Source: Marsupella aquatica (Eukaryota; Marchantiophyta). From it: a stretch of 64,000 bases of DNA. The position numbers and the translations under genes are program-made. The notes beneath the pieces were generated by a model. The model saw only the letters and a program-made list of their open reading frames with translations, ran no database searches and had not been told where the DNA came from. The DNA lies in the NCBI GenBank assembly GCA_973895155.1, contig OZ316897.1, positions 4,092,001 through 4,156,000 on the forward strand, written 5' to 3'. Positions 36,176 through 48,905 of this stretch are shown here, piece by piece. Numbering within the stretch: the first letter of the stretch is position 1; every line of letters begins with the position of its first letter.

Positions 36176-36665
36176 CAATTCCCTAAGCTTCTCCTGAAGT
36201 TTGGCTTTAACAACCTTCATCTTGTCAAACTCGTGAGGTGCCATATCAGGTGGCGGAGACTCTGGATTGATCTGATCGGGGATCTGATCTTTTGGATTTC
36301 CATAGATTACCCCTGGATCCTCACTCCGTATAAAAGAAGTAGACCCCCTGCAATTGGGCCCTCTTCCTGCTTAATTACCCCTTATTATTTCCATTTTACT
36401 ATAAAAAGTTCCCTTATTATCGGTAATAATTATAATTATTAGTTCAAAATGAATAAAAACTATTGTTCAAGCGTTTGCATGTCCTCCACGTATTGTTAAG
36501 ACTGAGGGCCCAGGGTAGATTACCGATGGAAATCTTCTATGAAATCCACCTAATGTTCTGAATCCTGGCACTGGCCTATCCCCATGATCAACTTAATCCT
36601 TGTCATAGTCCTCAACATTAACCCTAATTGTATTGGTGCTGCAGGCTGACTACTTACCTCAAGGG

Positions 36666-37016
36666 GGGTATTTACAAACGACAGGAAACAGGAAACAGTA
36701 ACAGGAAACAGTTACTGGTAACAGGAAAGTGGGTGGTAATTTTTTTGGATTTTTCTTTTGGGATTTTTTTTGGAAAAAGTTTTTTGGGGGAAAAAAGTTT
36801 TTTTTGTTTTGGTTTGTCATCATCATATTGCTAGCGCCCGGAGCTAACAATAGCAGCGCTTGGTGCTCGCAAAAAAAACCCATGATTTTAATTATTTTGA
36901 AAAATAAAACTTTAAAAATGGTATATTTTTAGATCGTGTTTTTACTGGTAACAGTAAAATTTTTTGCTGGTACCAGTAATCCTGTTTTCCTGTTTCCTGT
37001 CTCGGTGGTGATGCCC
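36666..37016. mobile_element. hAT-like MITE, copy 1
   Basis: About 350 bp. The ends are inverted copies: GACAGGAAACAGGAAAC from 36,680, and CCTGTTTTCCTGTTTCCTGTC ending at 37,001, extended outward by a weaker match (GGGTATTTAC versus GGGCATCACC). The interior has poly-T/poly-A blocks and a conserved core (CTAGCGCCCGGAGCTAACAA, continuing to TGGTGCTCGC) shared in reverse orientation with the element at 46,172-46,497. No target duplication was found for this copy. Confidence 0.75.
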
Positions 37017-37184
37017 CGTACACAAACACACAAAAGGCAGAATAATTAAAGAGAAGCAATAAACAAAGCATCAAATGTATCAACCCCAATGCATAAATTA
37101 AGCTCAAAAGATATGGGGATTAACACACCCAAAGTTAAGATAGATAAATGAACACTATAATGGTAATGGCAACAAGGTTAGGTA

Positions 37185-38050
37185 CTAGTTGGACCTGAAA
37201 TATTTCCCTTGTGTCCACATTGCCATCCAAGATGTTACTTCTCTCAAAGGGCCATGAACAATGCTCCGCACATCATCCGTGATAGGAGGAAAGTATGATA
37301 CATCTCCTCTTTGTGCCACCATGTTATCCAACTCAACCAAATTCTGCTTCAAATAGTCATGCAATTTAGGCAATTGTACTCATACTTTTGGCATTCTCAT
37401 AAAACTCCCTCCATTCATCCATGATGTTGCTATAATTACTCAACATGAATGTTGTCAACTGTGACCACTCTGTTGATGTCAACATGCACATCTTTTTGGC
37501 TCTTGTTAAACGGTCCTCCTCCACATCCCTCTCCTCCATCCAAGTACGTGGGCAAGTAGGACCAATTGTGACCAAGATGTTACTACAATAGAACATACTC
37601 TCTGCTGCCAAATATCATGTAGCTATACTCCCCTCCACGCGTGCACGATTATGTAATAAGCCTTCAATACAGCCATGTATCACTCCAACCAATACATCCA
37701 TCAACAATACACTAGACCAGCAATAGCAACCTCACGCGCAAGATGCACAAGTAAGTGAACTTGACAATTAAAGAAGGAGGGAGGGAGGGCCTTCTCTAAC
37801 TTGCACACCACCTCAGCTACCAATACCTCCATCTTGGGGATCTCATCTACATATATCTCCTTTGAGCATATCGATCTCAACAAACAACCCAATGACCAAA
37901 TGGCATCTTGCACTTACATCTTGACTGCCAAGACCTATGATTGCCACTGGCAATATATATGTTGCAATAAACGGTGATAGTCATGTGTCTTGAGATACCG
38001 TGGCCACTTGTGATTGTCCTCCATCCCAAAAGCCTTCAGAAGATTGGCAA
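37185..38050 (-). pseudogene. Decayed CACTA/Tnp2-type transposase fragment (DUF4218 region)
   Basis: On the minus strand the phrases LKTHDYHRLLQH (near 38,000), then KALPPSFFNCQVHLLVHLAR (near 37,780), then SIATWYLAAESMFYCSN (near 37,600) occur in the order of the Tnp2-associated DUF4218 domain of plant En/Spm (CACTA) transposases: 'LKSHDYH.LMQ', 'ALP..FF...VHLL.HL' and 'EG.IA..Y...E...F'. Further C-terminal pieces are at 37,611-37,366 and 37,373-37,185. Several stops and frame changes separate the pieces. The catalytic DDE-type domain upstream is missing, so this is a truncated relic. Identification is from memory of the family pattern. Confidence 0.72.
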
Positions 38051-40861
38051 GCTTTCCAAGGAGGAGCAGAAGAGAGTGATCACACAGGTCAAGGATGCAT
38101 AAATTTCAAAATGGACCAGACCTGGACAAAACTTGGGTTGCAGACAGAATTTCAAATTCAATGTCTCAGGCTCGATATCATGACAAGAAGAAGATGTCAC
38201 ACCATTCTAGGTAGTGTTAGAGTGTATCGTACTATCTAGATCCATATGTTTGGTATGTGTGCTATATGAGCCAATAAGGTTCCGTCAGGTTTGTGTGAGA
38301 GGGTACTTCTCATTTGTGAGGCATTGAAAGGTCATCTTTCAATGTTGAGCCTTGGAGAGAGAGGAGCTTGAGTGGCTATGGTGGCCGTGAGCTCCGCTTG
38401 TGTAACGTGGATTCCTTGAGTAGTGCAAGGTGCATTGGCTTGACATACGTGTGTGATCAGATCGGTGCGGGATCGATGGGGTATTGTTGACCGGGATCGT
38501 TGTGCCGATTGTATGGAGATTATTGTGGGTTTTGGACATGTGTGGACATGAGTTCCACTTGTATTCCATTCTCTTGTATTTGTGATGTGGCAGTGTGACT
38601 ATGTTTGGATGTATGTGACAAACAATGTATGTTGTGTAGCGATGTGTATGCGCACGACAAAGATCAGGGCCTAATGAGGGAGATTGAGGACTACAAGAAC
38701 TTGAGGAGGCCTCTGCAATTCTTAGAAGAAATGTGGAAGGCCTTCTACCAGTTTGAGGTGCAAATCAAGTCCAGCAAGAATCTGCAAGCAGCAATTGACA
38801 AGCTTAGAAAATCAAACAAGGCCAGGAAGACAACCCGCTGTCGTGAAGTTCATGGGCGATGTCGGGAAAGCCCGGGCTTCTGTCTGTCGGAAGAACAATG
38901 CGCTATGACGTGCTAATAAAACACTATGATCATTACCCAAAAATGCTCAATTGTCATGGGAACAACAAACGGAATCGGGGATGAAATGATCATGGTATAT
39001 GCCGACTCCCCAAAGTTTCTGATAATGAAGGCTCGAAACTCAGTTTTTTGGCGGCATATCACCCAAACACTACAATCTATACTAAAATTAGGCCTAGGAA
39101 CTCTATTGAGGTCCATCTTGTAATTTAGAATCACAGTACAAGCTTTTTGAGCAGAGGAAATTTACCTACGGTTGTCAATTTTCTTTGTACCATATCAAAC
39201 AAGCCAAGTGCTTACTATCCTATCATCCCTCAAAGGTTCGAGTCAAGATTCTATCTCCATCAATAGGTACAAAGAAAAATGGTGGACCTATCTAGATTGT
39301 AGGCTATGAAGACCCTGTCACCGTCACCATCTATATATCTTACTTAAAGATAGATATACCCTCAAAACCTTTTCCTAGGCATGACATAGCTTCTTGTCTA
39401 TTTCCAGGAAAAAATTTCAAATATGCATCTTATTCTAGGAAAACATTAAAACAATATTCGAACTCAGAAAAATATGGTTCTATTTGAGCATAACTTTCTA
39501 GTATTATACCAAAATCAAGTGATTCCAAAAGCAAACTTGGTGAACTGATCAAGGTGATGAAAGTTAGAATACTATTTCCCTTAGAAAAATATATCATAAT
39601 GATTTCCTATATAGTACAACCTTTTTAATAACTTTCTAACAATGTCACATCTTTAGCTTCCAAGCACATTCTATGAATTCTTATACTTCCCACACTATTC
39701 TTGCACATAAGTTTGGAATAACAAAGAAAACTCACCATGCCACCCCCAAGCGGCATGCCTCTTATTTATAGTGCTTTGGAGGGGTAATGACTCACCCCTT
39801 TGGTACACATCGTCCAATAATATTTGAACATGTAAATAACAAGGTGTTTGGATGCTATTGGGCATGTTTTCATGTTTATCCTCCTTTCGACACCTAATTG
39901 GCCATGTGTTTGATTCTAAATGGACATGCAACCATGCAAGGCCTTTTTACACATGTATGCCACGTATCCCTATATATTTTGCTATGTCGCAAATCTAGTG
40001 GAAAAATAAAGCCTATACTCTAGTTTCCTATAGCCTACAATACTTTATTTAGAAGTGTTTTGTCATCACTCTAACCCATCATAGGATGCCTAAATTTTAT
40101 AACTAGGCATGATGAATCACCAAACTAGCTACTATGTTAAAACATAAAAATATATAACCCACTTATGTGCATATGTAAGCGTGGGTAAGAACAAAGGTTG
40201 AGCGGATTCTTCAACCTCCCGAAGGAATCGCACACCAAAGTGATGCACGATGAATTGCCGAACGTGAACTTTCTCCATAACCCGAAACTGAAATTCAACG
40301 TGATTTGGAAATCCAACTGGCGCCCCGTGCACTCCGTCCATTGTTGCCTTTTTGCGTTAGAGTTGTTGCTTCCTCCTCTCGTTCCTCGTTTCTTTATGAA
40401 TCGGCAACCCGCTGCAAGCATATGTACCTGACTTGTGGTCTTATTTGTCATCTTAAGTCGAGATGTTGCAAACCCAAAATATACCCGTGTAACTTAGGTG
40501 TACTATTTGCACCAAAGTTACCACGACACCGCGATCTGAAGCCCTTGGAGTAGCAAGTAGTAGTCATGTAGAAAGTTGTGGATGAAGAGGGTCAGCCACC
40601 CAAGAAGTTCTTCCAAGCTGCTGCATGAGTGACGAGCCGTTCCAAGGTCACTCACAGAATGGGGCAAGGTGGACTCCTTGGCCTGAAGGCAGCCTTTGTG
40701 AGTGCCCTCCCCTTTCCCTACTACTTGGCTTCTTTCCCCAATGAATTGTAATGTGCAATGCCCCAACCTCTTTCCTCTCCTCTTGGTTTTGCCTTGCCCT
40801 AATTATATGCTCTGACACATAAGGCAGAAAGTACTTCTTCTTTTTTCTGTCACATAATAGA
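38051..40861. other. No recognised gene; a few open frames
   Basis: 38,605-38,916 (plus, 104 codons) encodes a charged helical stretch (LRRPLQFLEEMWKAFYQFEV) that might be an exon or transposon remnant. 40,198-40,431 (plus) reads SGFFNLPKESHTKVMHDELP and on, also unrecognised. The rest, including 39,140-39,700, is AT-rich with no coding signal. Confidence 0.4.
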
Positions 40862-41045
40862 CTTTGCGAAGCTCTTGCAAAGCGGATTTCTTTGCACCAG
40901 CTTCGCAAAGCCTATCATGAATGTTTTGGTTGAAGACTTTGCGATACCTTTGCGAAGAAATCCGCTTTGCAAAAAATATCGTAACGACTTTGCAAGTGAT
41001 GAAGCTTCGCATTTTGCAAAGGCTTGCACTTCGCAAATTGAAAAT
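40862..41045. repeat. Foldback cluster built from CTTTGCGAAG/CTTCGCAAAG words
   Basis: The 19-bp word GCAAAGCGGATTTCTTTGC (40,877-40,895) recurs inverted as GCGAAGAAATCCGCTTTGC (40,952-40,970) with one mismatch. At least seven further GCAAAG or CTTTGC words in both orientations fill the interval. It could be a small foldback transposon or a strong hairpin. Confidence 0.6.
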
Positions 41046-41209
41046 TTTAAAAATTTTAAATTTTTTTGTTAAGTGTCTAAGTTGTGTGTTGGGTTTGAAT
41101 GATGTGCATATTTGGGATCCCATAGGTTCAATTATGTGGCTTTCAGAGCCTGATGGTTTTTCATTTAATTGTGGCCCTTGAAAGTATAAGAAGTACCACC
41201 ACAAATCAC

Positions 41210-41755
41210 CCTAGAAGAGATGAAGGTAGGGGCAAAGCTAGGTGCAAAACATCTCTTTGACATCACGGATGCAACATTGGCTAGTGTAAGTCTCAACACT
41301 GCAATTTTCTAATTGTGTGCATGTGTTTATTTTGCAAGGTTGTTGTCTTGACTTTTTCTTGTTTTATTTGTGACCTCCCCTAATTTGTGTGCTTCAAGCA
41401 GGATGATGATGAGCCGGATGTGGAGGGGGGTGAGGAGCCAATTTTTGATGTTAGCAACAACGATTTGGATGAGCAGAATAGTCAAAGTCATCCCACTAGC
41501 AGGCCGGTTGGTTCCACCTTTGTAGGTGGTAGTAGTTCACGCACACGAGCTCGAGGAGAACCAGCACCTAAGCCAAAGGATGAGGATGAGACGAGGACGA
41601 TCAGGTTGGGGAAAGGCAGCAAGACAATGAGGCACAGGAGGCAAAGCCAGAGCCAGAGCCAGAATCCGTACCCATGCCCATGCCTGTGCCCCGCGGTGGG
41701 GGGGAGAGGAGTCGGACCAGAAAGAGGAGTAGGAAGGCCCCATTCTAGATGTTAT
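41210..41755 (+). pseudogene. Decayed 3' end of an intron-containing gene (acidic/Ser-rich C-terminus)
   Basis: A short coding stretch ending near 41,284 meets the donor GTAAGTCTC. An acceptor TGCTTCAAGCAG (to 41,401) leads into a frame encoding DDDEPDVEGGEEPIFDVSNN and then SRPVGSTFVGGSSSRTRARG. At about 41,590 the acidic run shifts frame: in the +1 frame it continues as acidic, Gln/Glu-rich, then Pro-rich sequence, and ends in a basic tail (RTRKRSRKAPF) with a TAG at 41,747. One lost base explains the shift. Acidic-then-basic tails are common at the C-termini of plant hAT-like transposase genes, but the family cannot be fixed here. Confidence 0.45.
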
Positions 41756-41879
41756 TTAGTAGAGGTAGCCTTCTAGATATAGGCTAGGCTAGGCGTGCAC
41801 ACTATCTACATATAGACAGGGTTCTTTGTAACCCTAATTTTTGTACCTGAAGGCATTTTGCCTCTTCTTATACATACGT

Positions 41880-44800
41880 TTTGGGGTATATCCTGGCTCC
41901 AATGTGTCCTAATAACCCTCAATACAACCTCCCAAGCCTGAAGGACTTGCAAAGCACTTAAGAAACTCTATTCATCGTAGATGAGCAATTCTGTACAAAT
42001 TGCAAAATTGCAATACCAAATGCTTATCAAACTTGCCTTCTAGTGACTATTATCTATACATAACTTATGTACAAAAATATTTTTCTGGCCTAACCCAAAC
42101 TACATGATTCTTGGCGAGGGATCACAGAAGTTGCAAATCAAAATTTAAGGACTTCTTGGTTGCCCCTTCCAAGTATTGCATTGCATTATTAATTTGTGGT
42201 CTAGACTACTGCAAAAGTTGTTTGACTTAAATTTTGGATGACCTTGAAATTCATGAGTAAAATTGGTTATTTAGCTGGCTTTGCAATAGATAAAGTGTAA
42301 TTATGGAGATTATTGGCACAGTGGATAGTTTAATTACTATTTGAAATTGTTATAGTACATACTTATGTTTATTATTTGTTCAAATTGATAAACATGTGCG
42401 TCATTGACAACATTTGTGACCCTTAAAATCTCACCAATTAGGGAGTCTTTACATATGAAAAGAAATTTTGTAGTTTTTCATCCCAATTATAATGACAGAG
42501 GCAAATTATGCAATCTTTTGATGAAATATGTGTTGAGCTTGGCAACAAGGTGAGGTGTTTATCTCACAAGCGAGACTATTATTGATGATATGGTTACTAA
42601 ATGTCCAACAATGCTAGTATTCAAGTCTTGTATTTAATGGGATAACATGTTTTAAACACTTTCCTGAAATGGTCAAGAGATGTGATTCATCATGATTGTT
42701 TCAAAGTATTGGGAATAAATTTTACAGAATTGGTATTTGATCTAGGGGAATGATATATTATCAGACTAATATGTCATAATTTTTTGGATTTCTTTTAGAT
42801 GTAGCAAAATTTTGTAGTTATTTTTTTGCAAACCAAACTTAATAGTTATTTGGTTTAGGCAAAGTTGTACTAGATTTGGTTTAGGCAAAGGCCAATCTGA
42901 GTGAATGGTTTTTAAAAAAGGAATAGGAACTAATAGAAAAATCTAATAAACTATTTTGGAAGATTCTTGGATGTGACCTTGCAAAGCTAGTGAGTGCAAT
43001 ATGAGGATACTCTGACAATTAATATTGACCAGAGAATAAACAAACCAAAGTCTGGATCATGTAAAATTTTGTGTTCAATCTTCCACATTGACTATTATAC
43101 GTAAACTAATGATTTTACACCCAATTATGACAAAATCTAGATAAAAAATGTTCTCATTGACTATGTACATACATATGTATTTTACATTAAAGAGATTGTG
43201 TGCACCTAAAAGTGAATTAAATATAGAATGGACCCAAGGTTTATATTTAGTATTGTATTTGAATTTTTGGTACTTTTGTAACAACAAATTACTCAGAGCG
43301 CTTATGGTAACAAGAGCATGATTGCTCTCTCTCTCTAAAAAATATATTTCTTAATAATATTTCCTCCTTATTAAACACAAAATAAATACTCTATGAAATA
43401 TAGGATTTTGCAAATTAATATTAATATCAAAATACTAATTTTTATATTCAGCAAGGTATTTAAGAATTTAAGGGTACAATGGTTTTCTAAATTGAATTTA
43501 TTTATAAAAATCTATTTGTATTGTCACCCATAGATTGTCAATGTCATCCAACCCTACTTTAGTTACGGGATTAAGGTAGTTATCATAACTACAACTACAT
43601 ATATACCTAGGGAGGTATTAGTAAACACCCATGAATGAATGAATGAATCTCAATTGTTGGTGAACTTAACATTTTCTCTCCTAAGAATTATGTCCACCTC
43701 TCAACACATTCTCAACACGTATTGACCTTACTAGAAACTGAGCAAGGCTATGGGCTATGGCAAATTAAAAGCATTGAAACAAAATCAATTTCATAGAGGA
43801 AATTGAATATTACGTAACATAATCTACAACAAAAAAGGGGACTTTATCGTAAGCCAATAGAGAATGACACGCAATGGAGTCTATTGGCTTTGGGCAATGA
43901 AGCTTAATTTCAGGGCATTTGAAAGATTGTCAAGATTTGAAAGACCACCTTGAAAGAGTCTATTAATCAATCAAATAGGGGACTTTCTTCTTGAAGAACA
44001 CAAAATTCCATAATTTAGTGGGCCGATCTTGTTTTGGACAATGCATGAAAAATAAAGCACAAGCCTAAGTGGAATGGGAAAAAATTACGTAGGTGCAGAC
44101 CATGATAGATTTGAACATTGCCACTATGTAGGAACTGAGAGATTTGGCCATTGTGAACGCGGTTGTGAACAACATTATAACGCTGTCTGGATGACCGTGT
44201 TTTCTGGTAAGAGCATGTTGGCTCTTATGAAATCAACTTTGCATGTCCATAAGTTTTACACTAAAACCAAAATGATAACTCTTGTAAGAAGGGTAGTGAG
44301 TATTAAGAAAGGTTCAGGTAAAACTAATATACTATTAAATCTTACTCCTATTTAGATTCATGACTTCAATAAAGGACAAAGATAATGCACTCTCATTCCT
44401 CTTGATAAGACACCACTGGATATACTATTGGCTCATTAAAACTCATAACAACAACTATAAATTGAGCTCCAAAGTGATAAGTTAAATGTTGTCTCATGGA
44501 TGGCTTGTCCAAAAGATGGACTTTAACCAAAAATGGGTTACGAAGGGGAAGATTAGGGATATCTCTCCCTCCTGGATTCATATAACTTTCTTGTTCCTTT
44601 GCTATCCGGACCAAAGGATGCCCTACCCCTAAGTTCCCAAAGAGACCTTGTCCCTAAAGTCTAATTTATAAGTTTATCACTCATTCCTTTGCTATCCGGG
44701 CCAAAGGATGCCCCATTACCTATGTACATAAGGCAAAGAATAGAAGAGAAAAATGAGAGAAGAAAAGAGGATCGTTTCAACACAGAAATGATCAAAATGT

Positions 44801-44934
44801 GGGAATAAGGAGAAAGTGCCCCTCACCACTTTATTTATATTGAATCCAAGAGGGCATGGATTACGCTCACGCTTGGATGAAAGCCAAGTGGCACACATCC
44901 AACGTAGGAATGTGTGCTAGTACTATTGCAATCA
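41880..44934. other. AT-rich region without recognised genes
   Basis: Long AT-rich interval with only short, featureless ORFs (for example 44,074-44,355 plus). It contains a minor CT microsatellite near 43,326-43,338 and three ATGA units near 43,632. A CCTTTGCTATCCGG(A/G)CCAAAGGATGCC sequence occurs twice (near 44,594 and 44,685). Confidence 0.5.
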
Positions 44935-45290
44935 AAACAAATGATGCATGCAAGTAAAATGACTAATGCATGTACCTAAAACAATTTGTGCATGCATGCA
45001 CCTTGTGGCTTGCATATTTGTTCACCTTGCATACGCATAAAATAATTTGTGCATGCACCTTGTGGCTTGCACATTTGCTCACCTTGCATGTGCATAAAAC
45101 AAATAATGCATACAAATAAAATAATTTGCATGCATATAAAATAATTTGTGCATGCACCTTGTGTCTTGCACATTTGTTCACCTTGCATGCACATAAAACA
45201 AAGTCTAATGCATGCAAATAAAACAATTTATGCATGCATCTTGTGATTTGCATAGTTACTTATGTTGCATGCACATAAGTAATAGTTAAA
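44935..45290. repeat. Degenerate minisatellite (GTGCATGCACCTTGTG...TTGCATG type)
   Basis: Units of about 75-90 bp containing AATTTGTGCATGCACCTTGT, then CTTGCACATTTG, then TCACCTTGCATG are repeated three to four times, with shorter derivatives. GCATGC palindromes are frequent. Confidence 0.8.
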
Positions 45291-46171
45291 CTATTTAGTT
45301 ACCCCATAACAAAATATAAACATAACTTATACACTAAATAATATATTTAGTGATAATAATTTCATCATGGATAATTAAATTATCACAACAACACTCAAGA
45401 ATCATAAGTCACGGATGTACGTTCAGGCTCTAGACGATGGCGAGATAATTACAAATCAATCTCTTGGAAAAATATTGCCCCTGGAGATTAGCTACACACA
45501 CATGGACAAGATCTTGGCCAATCGAGTACCAAATTTCACAATGAGACTTGCCGAGATAAGGGCATATTCACGGTGGCTCCATTCACTTGAAGATTGAAGT
45601 GCATCAGGTATAAAAAAAAGTCATATTAGGCTTCTACATAATATACATTCTATGTTGTACTCCTATGAGTTAATTTAGAGTCATAGATCTTGATAGATTA
45701 CTCCATCTCATCCTCAAATAAGCTAAGAAATATATATCTATTCCTAAAATAATTATTATTCACTTGTCCTGGAAGGGATCTTGGCTATGCTGGGAAAATA
45801 GGCAAAGCCTTATGTTGATCAGTTTTGGACCATTAACTTGTTTTACCTGGCTTGAATTCCAAAGCCTACGTGACAAGAACATGTAGCAAATCTGGCACAC
45901 CCAACTTTGCATGTCCAGAAAATGGAATAGACATCTTAATATTTAATAAAGAATATTCATTTAATATCTAGAGTCTAATTTTAAGTGGCCATGCATGTAG
46001 CTTCTTAGTTGAGGCTTTATTTTCTTCTTGTTGGATAAGTCTTTGATTGCTTTCATAGCAATGATTTAACTTGGCATCCTAATCAAGATTATGAATTCCT
46101 TGAATATATTACACAAACTAATCATACAAATGTTAGTAATAAGCCCTGGCTCCATATATAGCATTCAATGT
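45291..46171. other. No gene recognised
   Basis: AT-rich. One plus-strand frame (45,415-45,597) is open for 60 codons without further support. Confidence 0.5.
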
Positions 46172-46497
46172 GAGGCTTTACACCGTGTCAGGAAATAGAA
46201 AAATTATTTCCTATTATGAGAAAAACTTCACAGTTATGAACAAAATTGAAATATAAAAAATATTTTTATTAAATTAAACTTCAATTTTTAAAAATATTTT
46301 TAAAAATGATCATTTTTGGCTAGCACCAGACGCTACTATTACTAGCTTTGGGCGCTAGTAAAAAAATGTCAAAAATACAAACAAACAAAAATTTCTAAAA
46401 GAAAATTCCAAAAAAAAAAAATCTCAAAAAAATCTCAAAAAATTGTCATGCATTTGTTGTTTACTGTTTGCTGTTTCCTAGCATGGTGGTTATAACC
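46172..46497. mobile_element. hAT-like MITE, copy 2
   Basis: 326 bp flanked by an exact 8-bp target duplication TTCAATGT (46,164-46,171 and 46,498-46,505), the length typical of hAT elements. Terminal inverted repeats are imperfect: ACACCGTGTCAGGAAATAG at the left, and the complement of CCACCATGCTAGGAAACAG at the right. The interior has A-rich blocks and the same core as copy 1 in reverse orientation (CTAGCACCAGACGCTACTAT, then GGGCGCTAGT). Too small to code for a transposase, so non-autonomous. Confidence 0.85.
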
Positions 46498-46505
46498 TTC
46501 AATGT

Positions 46506-48496
46506 ACTATAGAGCTAATATACATATATAAACAAAAGTGTTTCGATCCATGCATACATATTTATTTCATGAATTATCACCAAAGGTACATTTCATAGTC
46601 ATTGTCGAGAATGATGTAGTGCTTCTGCATTTTGGCTTATTGAGAGGAGCCACAAGAATGTTGTTGTTGTTGTTGTTGTTCTTGGATCTAAATGAATCGA
46701 GCTTTTGGACCTGCCAACTCCAAGAGAAATTAGTGATTTTTAACAAACAACAATGAAAGTAGGATATCCCGTAGGATATAAGAATATAATTATGCAACAA
46801 AACAAGCAAATTGCATAAGAGCATTCCTCTTACCTTCTTAGTTACTTACTCTTGGTCAAAAGTTCTGGCTGAAGTAAAGCAATGTTCTTGGACATTTTTG
46901 ATCTTGTTTCTACAGGGCCATTGGAAGTTTATACTTAAGACATCATAAAAGTTTTCAATAGGTTTCTTTGGATGCTTTGGTTTGATAGAGTCATCCAACT
47001 TCTTGTTGGTCATATACGGAGTGATTGGGCGAGTGTGCATTTGTGCTAGTATTGGAAAGCACAGGTTGGGGTGTGCAACAGGTGAACCCATGCAGGCATG
47101 ACACGTAGATCATGTATAACCTGTTAACAAAATATTGAATTAAAAAGAGTCACAAACATTGGAATTGATAGACAACAGATCCATTGTAGATGAACTAAGG
47201 AAAAAGGAAATAAGACAGTGATCAACTTAAGTCCCCTGACTATATTGTGTGATTTTTTAGTTGCTAAGCCCACAATCAATTATGGGGTTTTCTTGTAGCG
47301 TTTAATATCAGGTGATGCTCTAGTAATTAAAGGATGCTCCAAAACACCTTGAATCCCTTCCCAGAATGCGTCAGAATCATTGTAGACTCTCGTGTAGACT
47401 TCCAAGATCTCTCCTCCAAGAATAACTATATTCTTGGATGTTTGTAACCCATCCAAGCTTGAGCTATCACTTCCAATGAGTTCTATCTTCAGTTGGATAT
47501 TTTTGGAGAATCTATCTTGATTTCAGATTGCTTGATCTGAGCCAATTGGGATCTTCAATTGCTCAAAACAATCTGGATCTTCTAACTGCTACCCTGATTG
47601 CTAAGGCCAACTGCTGGTTGTTGCATTGCTCAAACAACAACGGGTCTGCATGATGTGGGCAAAACTTTCCTCCAGGTTGAAGTTTTCCCTAGTGAAATTT
47701 GTGCAGCTGTTTGTGGAAGCGACCCAAGAAGTTTGAGCTTCTCAAGTTCAAGGTTAGCAATCTGTTAAAGCCGTTTGCTTGAATGATGCTTCTTATAATC
47801 TAAGAACCACCCTCTCATTATATCCTCTGCAGCCCAGCTAGGTTAGATGTACACTTACTCCCTCAACAATCAAACTAACGTACTCTTCCAGTTGAGGTAC
47901 ATGTCCTCGTATAAAGTCCAATTGAAAGTATCCTTTTATGATTGCTTATCCATCTTGAATTTGGATGTCTAATATGCCTTAACCACAATTATAGGATTAT
48001 AAAGATGTAAAAAGACCCCTCTCATCCTCTCTATAGTCCTAATGTGTGTAGGATGTGCTCTATTATGATAATTCTCAAGGTAGCCTTTGCCCCACATGTT
48101 TGAGTATATATAATTATATATTCAAGGGCTGGTTTTCTGGCAAATATTCTAAGCATAAAGGTCACTCACATCGGTCACCGGATCAGGTGGCATCTTGAAT
48201 AAATATTTACCCTTGTGCACTTTTTGACTCACGTTACTCAAACATGGATTTTGCATAGAGGAATTTTGCATAGCACTTAAAACCCCAATTTAAGGAATAC
48301 TGAAGTATTAGATTAATTCCAATTTTATCTAAATATTATTAGTTAATGAATGATCAACCTCTTTAACATTTGGTGGGATAGTCAAAAACTTCAAATGTTT
48401 TGTTGCAAGATCTTTATAACAATGCATCACTAAATGACATCAAGTACCTCTTGGTCCATGCACAAATCCTTAATTAAACTATCATTCATTGTTTCA
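46506..48496. other. No certain gene; one exon-like frame
   Basis: A (TTG)n microsatellite lies at 46,659-46,680. On the minus strand 47,091-46,846 reads as a plausible exon (LDDSIKPKHPKKPIENFYDV, and so on) ending next to a GTAAGTAAC donor, but no partner exon was found. The remainder is featureless. Confidence 0.4.
46659..46680. repeat. (TTG)n microsatellite
   Basis: Seven TTG units after ATG. Confidence 0.95.
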
Positions 48497-48848
48497 ATTG
48501 TCTATTTAATTATTATAGGGTTGAATACAAAAAAGATTGACACGCACCAGGGTGCGTGACCTACAATCATAGTAAGTACCACCCTTTAATTAATTAGTTT
48601 CTTTACAACAATTAATAGGATTGTTGTATATTACAATGTCTACTGGACATTCATTTGAATGTCAATAATATCATGCCTTAATATCACCAAACTAAGGGCC
48701 CACTAACTAATATTATATCTTAAATAAACTAACCAACTAACTAAATTGTCTATTTAATTACTATAGGGTTGAATACAAAAAAGATTGACACGCACCAGGG
48801 TGCGTGACCTACAATTATAGTATCACCCTTTAATTAGTTAGTTTCTAT
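48497..48848. repeat. Duplicated cassette of about 105 bp, each with an 18-bp palindrome
   Basis: The sequence from TGTCTATTTAATTA to the CACCCTTTAATTA region occurs at 48,497-48,602 and again at 48,745-48,846. At the centre of both is CACGCACCAGGGTGCGTG (48,541-48,558 and 48,789-48,806), a perfect 8+2+8 dyad. These are the leftmost members of the palindrome family in the window. Confidence 0.85.
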
Positions 48849-48905
48849 TGCTTTGATGGTCATTGTTGACGGCAAGGGAGGTGTTTGAAGAGGTTCATCT
48901 TGGTT

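Noticed and set aside
39230-39260. GGTTCGAGTC-like T-arm of a possible tRNA gene
   Set aside because: No matching A-box, acceptor stem or anticodon arm upstream.
46567-46824. Minus-strand frame with a run of Asn
   Set aside because: The run is the complement of the TTG microsatellite; no other support.
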